6,681 nucleotides of DNA from Planctomycetota bacterium (lineage in GTDB: Bacteria; Planctomycetota; Planctomycetia; Isosphaerales; Isosphaeraceae). The stretch spans positions 1 through 6,681 of the forward strand of contig JAKBCQ010000149.1 of the NCBI GenBank assembly GCA_021807585.1, in the 5' to 3' direction. The notes under the pieces were generated by a model, which did not search any database, was not told the DNA's origin, and saw nothing but the letters and a program-made list of their open reading frames with translations. A program made the translations under genes and the position numbers. The number at the start of each line of letters is the position of its first letter. Position 1 is the first letter of the stretch. This document shows, one piece after another, positions 6,167 to 6,681 of the stretch.

Positions 6167-6681
6167 CGATTCGATCTCCCCGACGAGGATAGTGCTTTGC
6201 GAAACCGCTACAATATAACCCAAATCGATGGAATTTGTACGCAATGAGGAGACGGTCACAAAATGCCGCATTCCCGCGCCGCTCTCCCCTCATACGCTTC
6301 ATTTCAAGTGATTTCCTTCGTCTGATTTCGCTACGCACTGAGATATTATTCTTATTTTATGTGTCTGGTCGACGTAAAGTTTGGTCGCCTGCGTTCTGTG
6401 TCTCTGCCTCATCACCAGCATGACTCGCGAGGTCTTTCAAGGTGGAGAATTTGGCGCCAATGGGGAGCCGGTTGGGGATCTCAACTTTGGGTCTCTTCCG
6501 GAGAATCTGTGGTTGCAATTGCTGGGACCGGGCTCGGCTCAGGCTCGACAGGAGGGAGGGGACGGAAAAACTCAACCTCGAAAAGGCGTCGGATTCCGGC
6601 GCTGTTTTCGGTGACGTCAAATCACGACCTCGAACTCGCTGAGATCTCCTCGAAAAGCCGGAAAAGCACTCCGGTTATGCG
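6167..6681. other. Region without a supported gene, right edge of window
   Basis: This stretch holds the likely promoter and leader of the DUF4058 gene near its left end, and nothing else I can name. Between about 6357 and 6642 three frames on both strands stay open for 60-90 codons, which points to a low stop density rather than a gene. The least unlikely product reads MTREVFQGGEFGANGEPVGD (plus strand, from 6420), but it has no ribosome binding site and no family I recognise. The sequence lacks the CGATCG hexamer common elsewhere. A 5-bp hairpin CCGGA/TCCGG lies at 6658-6674. A decayed gene, a dispersed repeat or plain spacer would all fit. Confidence 0.5.
6176..6181 (-). promoter_or_regulatory. 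Shine-Dalgarno GGGGAG for the DUF4058 gene
   Basis: GGGGAG on the minus strand, 9 nt before the ATG at 6166, is the clearest ribosome binding site in the window. It decides the start against the in-frame ATG at 6271. A TATATT on the same strand (6212-6217) could be the -10 box of its promoter, but no matching -35 is evident. Confidence 0.65.

Noticed and set aside
6167..6271. N-terminal extension of the DUF4058 protein to an ATG at 6271
   Set aside because: The family starts at MPIHDW, and a good GGGGAG lies 9 nt before the ATG at 6166.
6381..6614. Open frame on the plus strand starting with TTG, 77 codons
   Set aside because: There is no ribosome binding site and no recognised family, and frames on both strands overlap it fully. 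Kept only as a possible remnant under findings.
6617..6679. Possible C-terminal tail of a minus-strand gene entering from the right (ends SEFEVVI)
   Set aside because: Only 20 codons are visible and another minus frame also reads open to a stop at 6622, so coding cannot be judged.

Overview
The window looks like chromosome of a planctomycete (Planctomycetota). The reasons are the planctomycete-style DUF4058 protein, a secreted SGNH plus alpha/beta-hydrolase esterase, a GldA/GldF/GldG-type ABC exporter set outside Bacteroidetes, weak or absent Shine-Dalgarno sites on most genes, and a REP-like inverted repeat of a type I associate with this phylum. The assignment is inferred from gene content and was not tested. 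Coding DNA is moderately GC-rich and strikingly rich in the hexamer CGATCG.

Layout. Positions 1-2941 on the minus strand hold three consecutive genes, read right to left: an ATPase (GldA-like), a six-helix ABC-2 permease (GldF-like) and a GldG-like auxiliary protein that runs off the left edge. Together they should form one membrane ABC system whose substrate is unknown. The stretch 2942-3328 is a divergent intergenic region with a perfect 12-bp palindrome, a short hairpin and promoter-like sequences.

Positions 3329-5158 on the plus strand encode a 609-residue exported protein that joins two different serine-esterase folds, an SGNH domain and an alpha/beta-hydrolase domain, in one chain. The most likely role is ester removal from polysaccharide outside the cytoplasm. 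The convergent gap 5159-5425 carries a small hairpin followed by a large inverted repeat with 29-bp arms, 26 of 29 matching, at 5191-5290. Positions 5426-6166 on the minus strand encode a DUF4058 protein of unknown function, with a clear Shine-Dalgarno site that fixes the start. Positions 6167-6681 contain no gene I can support; the right half differs in texture from the rest and may be decayed or repeated DNA.

I see no CRISPR array, tRNA, rRNA, transposase gene or recognised defence system. The window is mostly ordinary genes. The points most worth a second look are the double-esterase fusion and its start codon, the inverted repeat, the G9 tract in the GldG-like gene, the nuclease-like motif in DUF4058 and the CGATCG enrichment.
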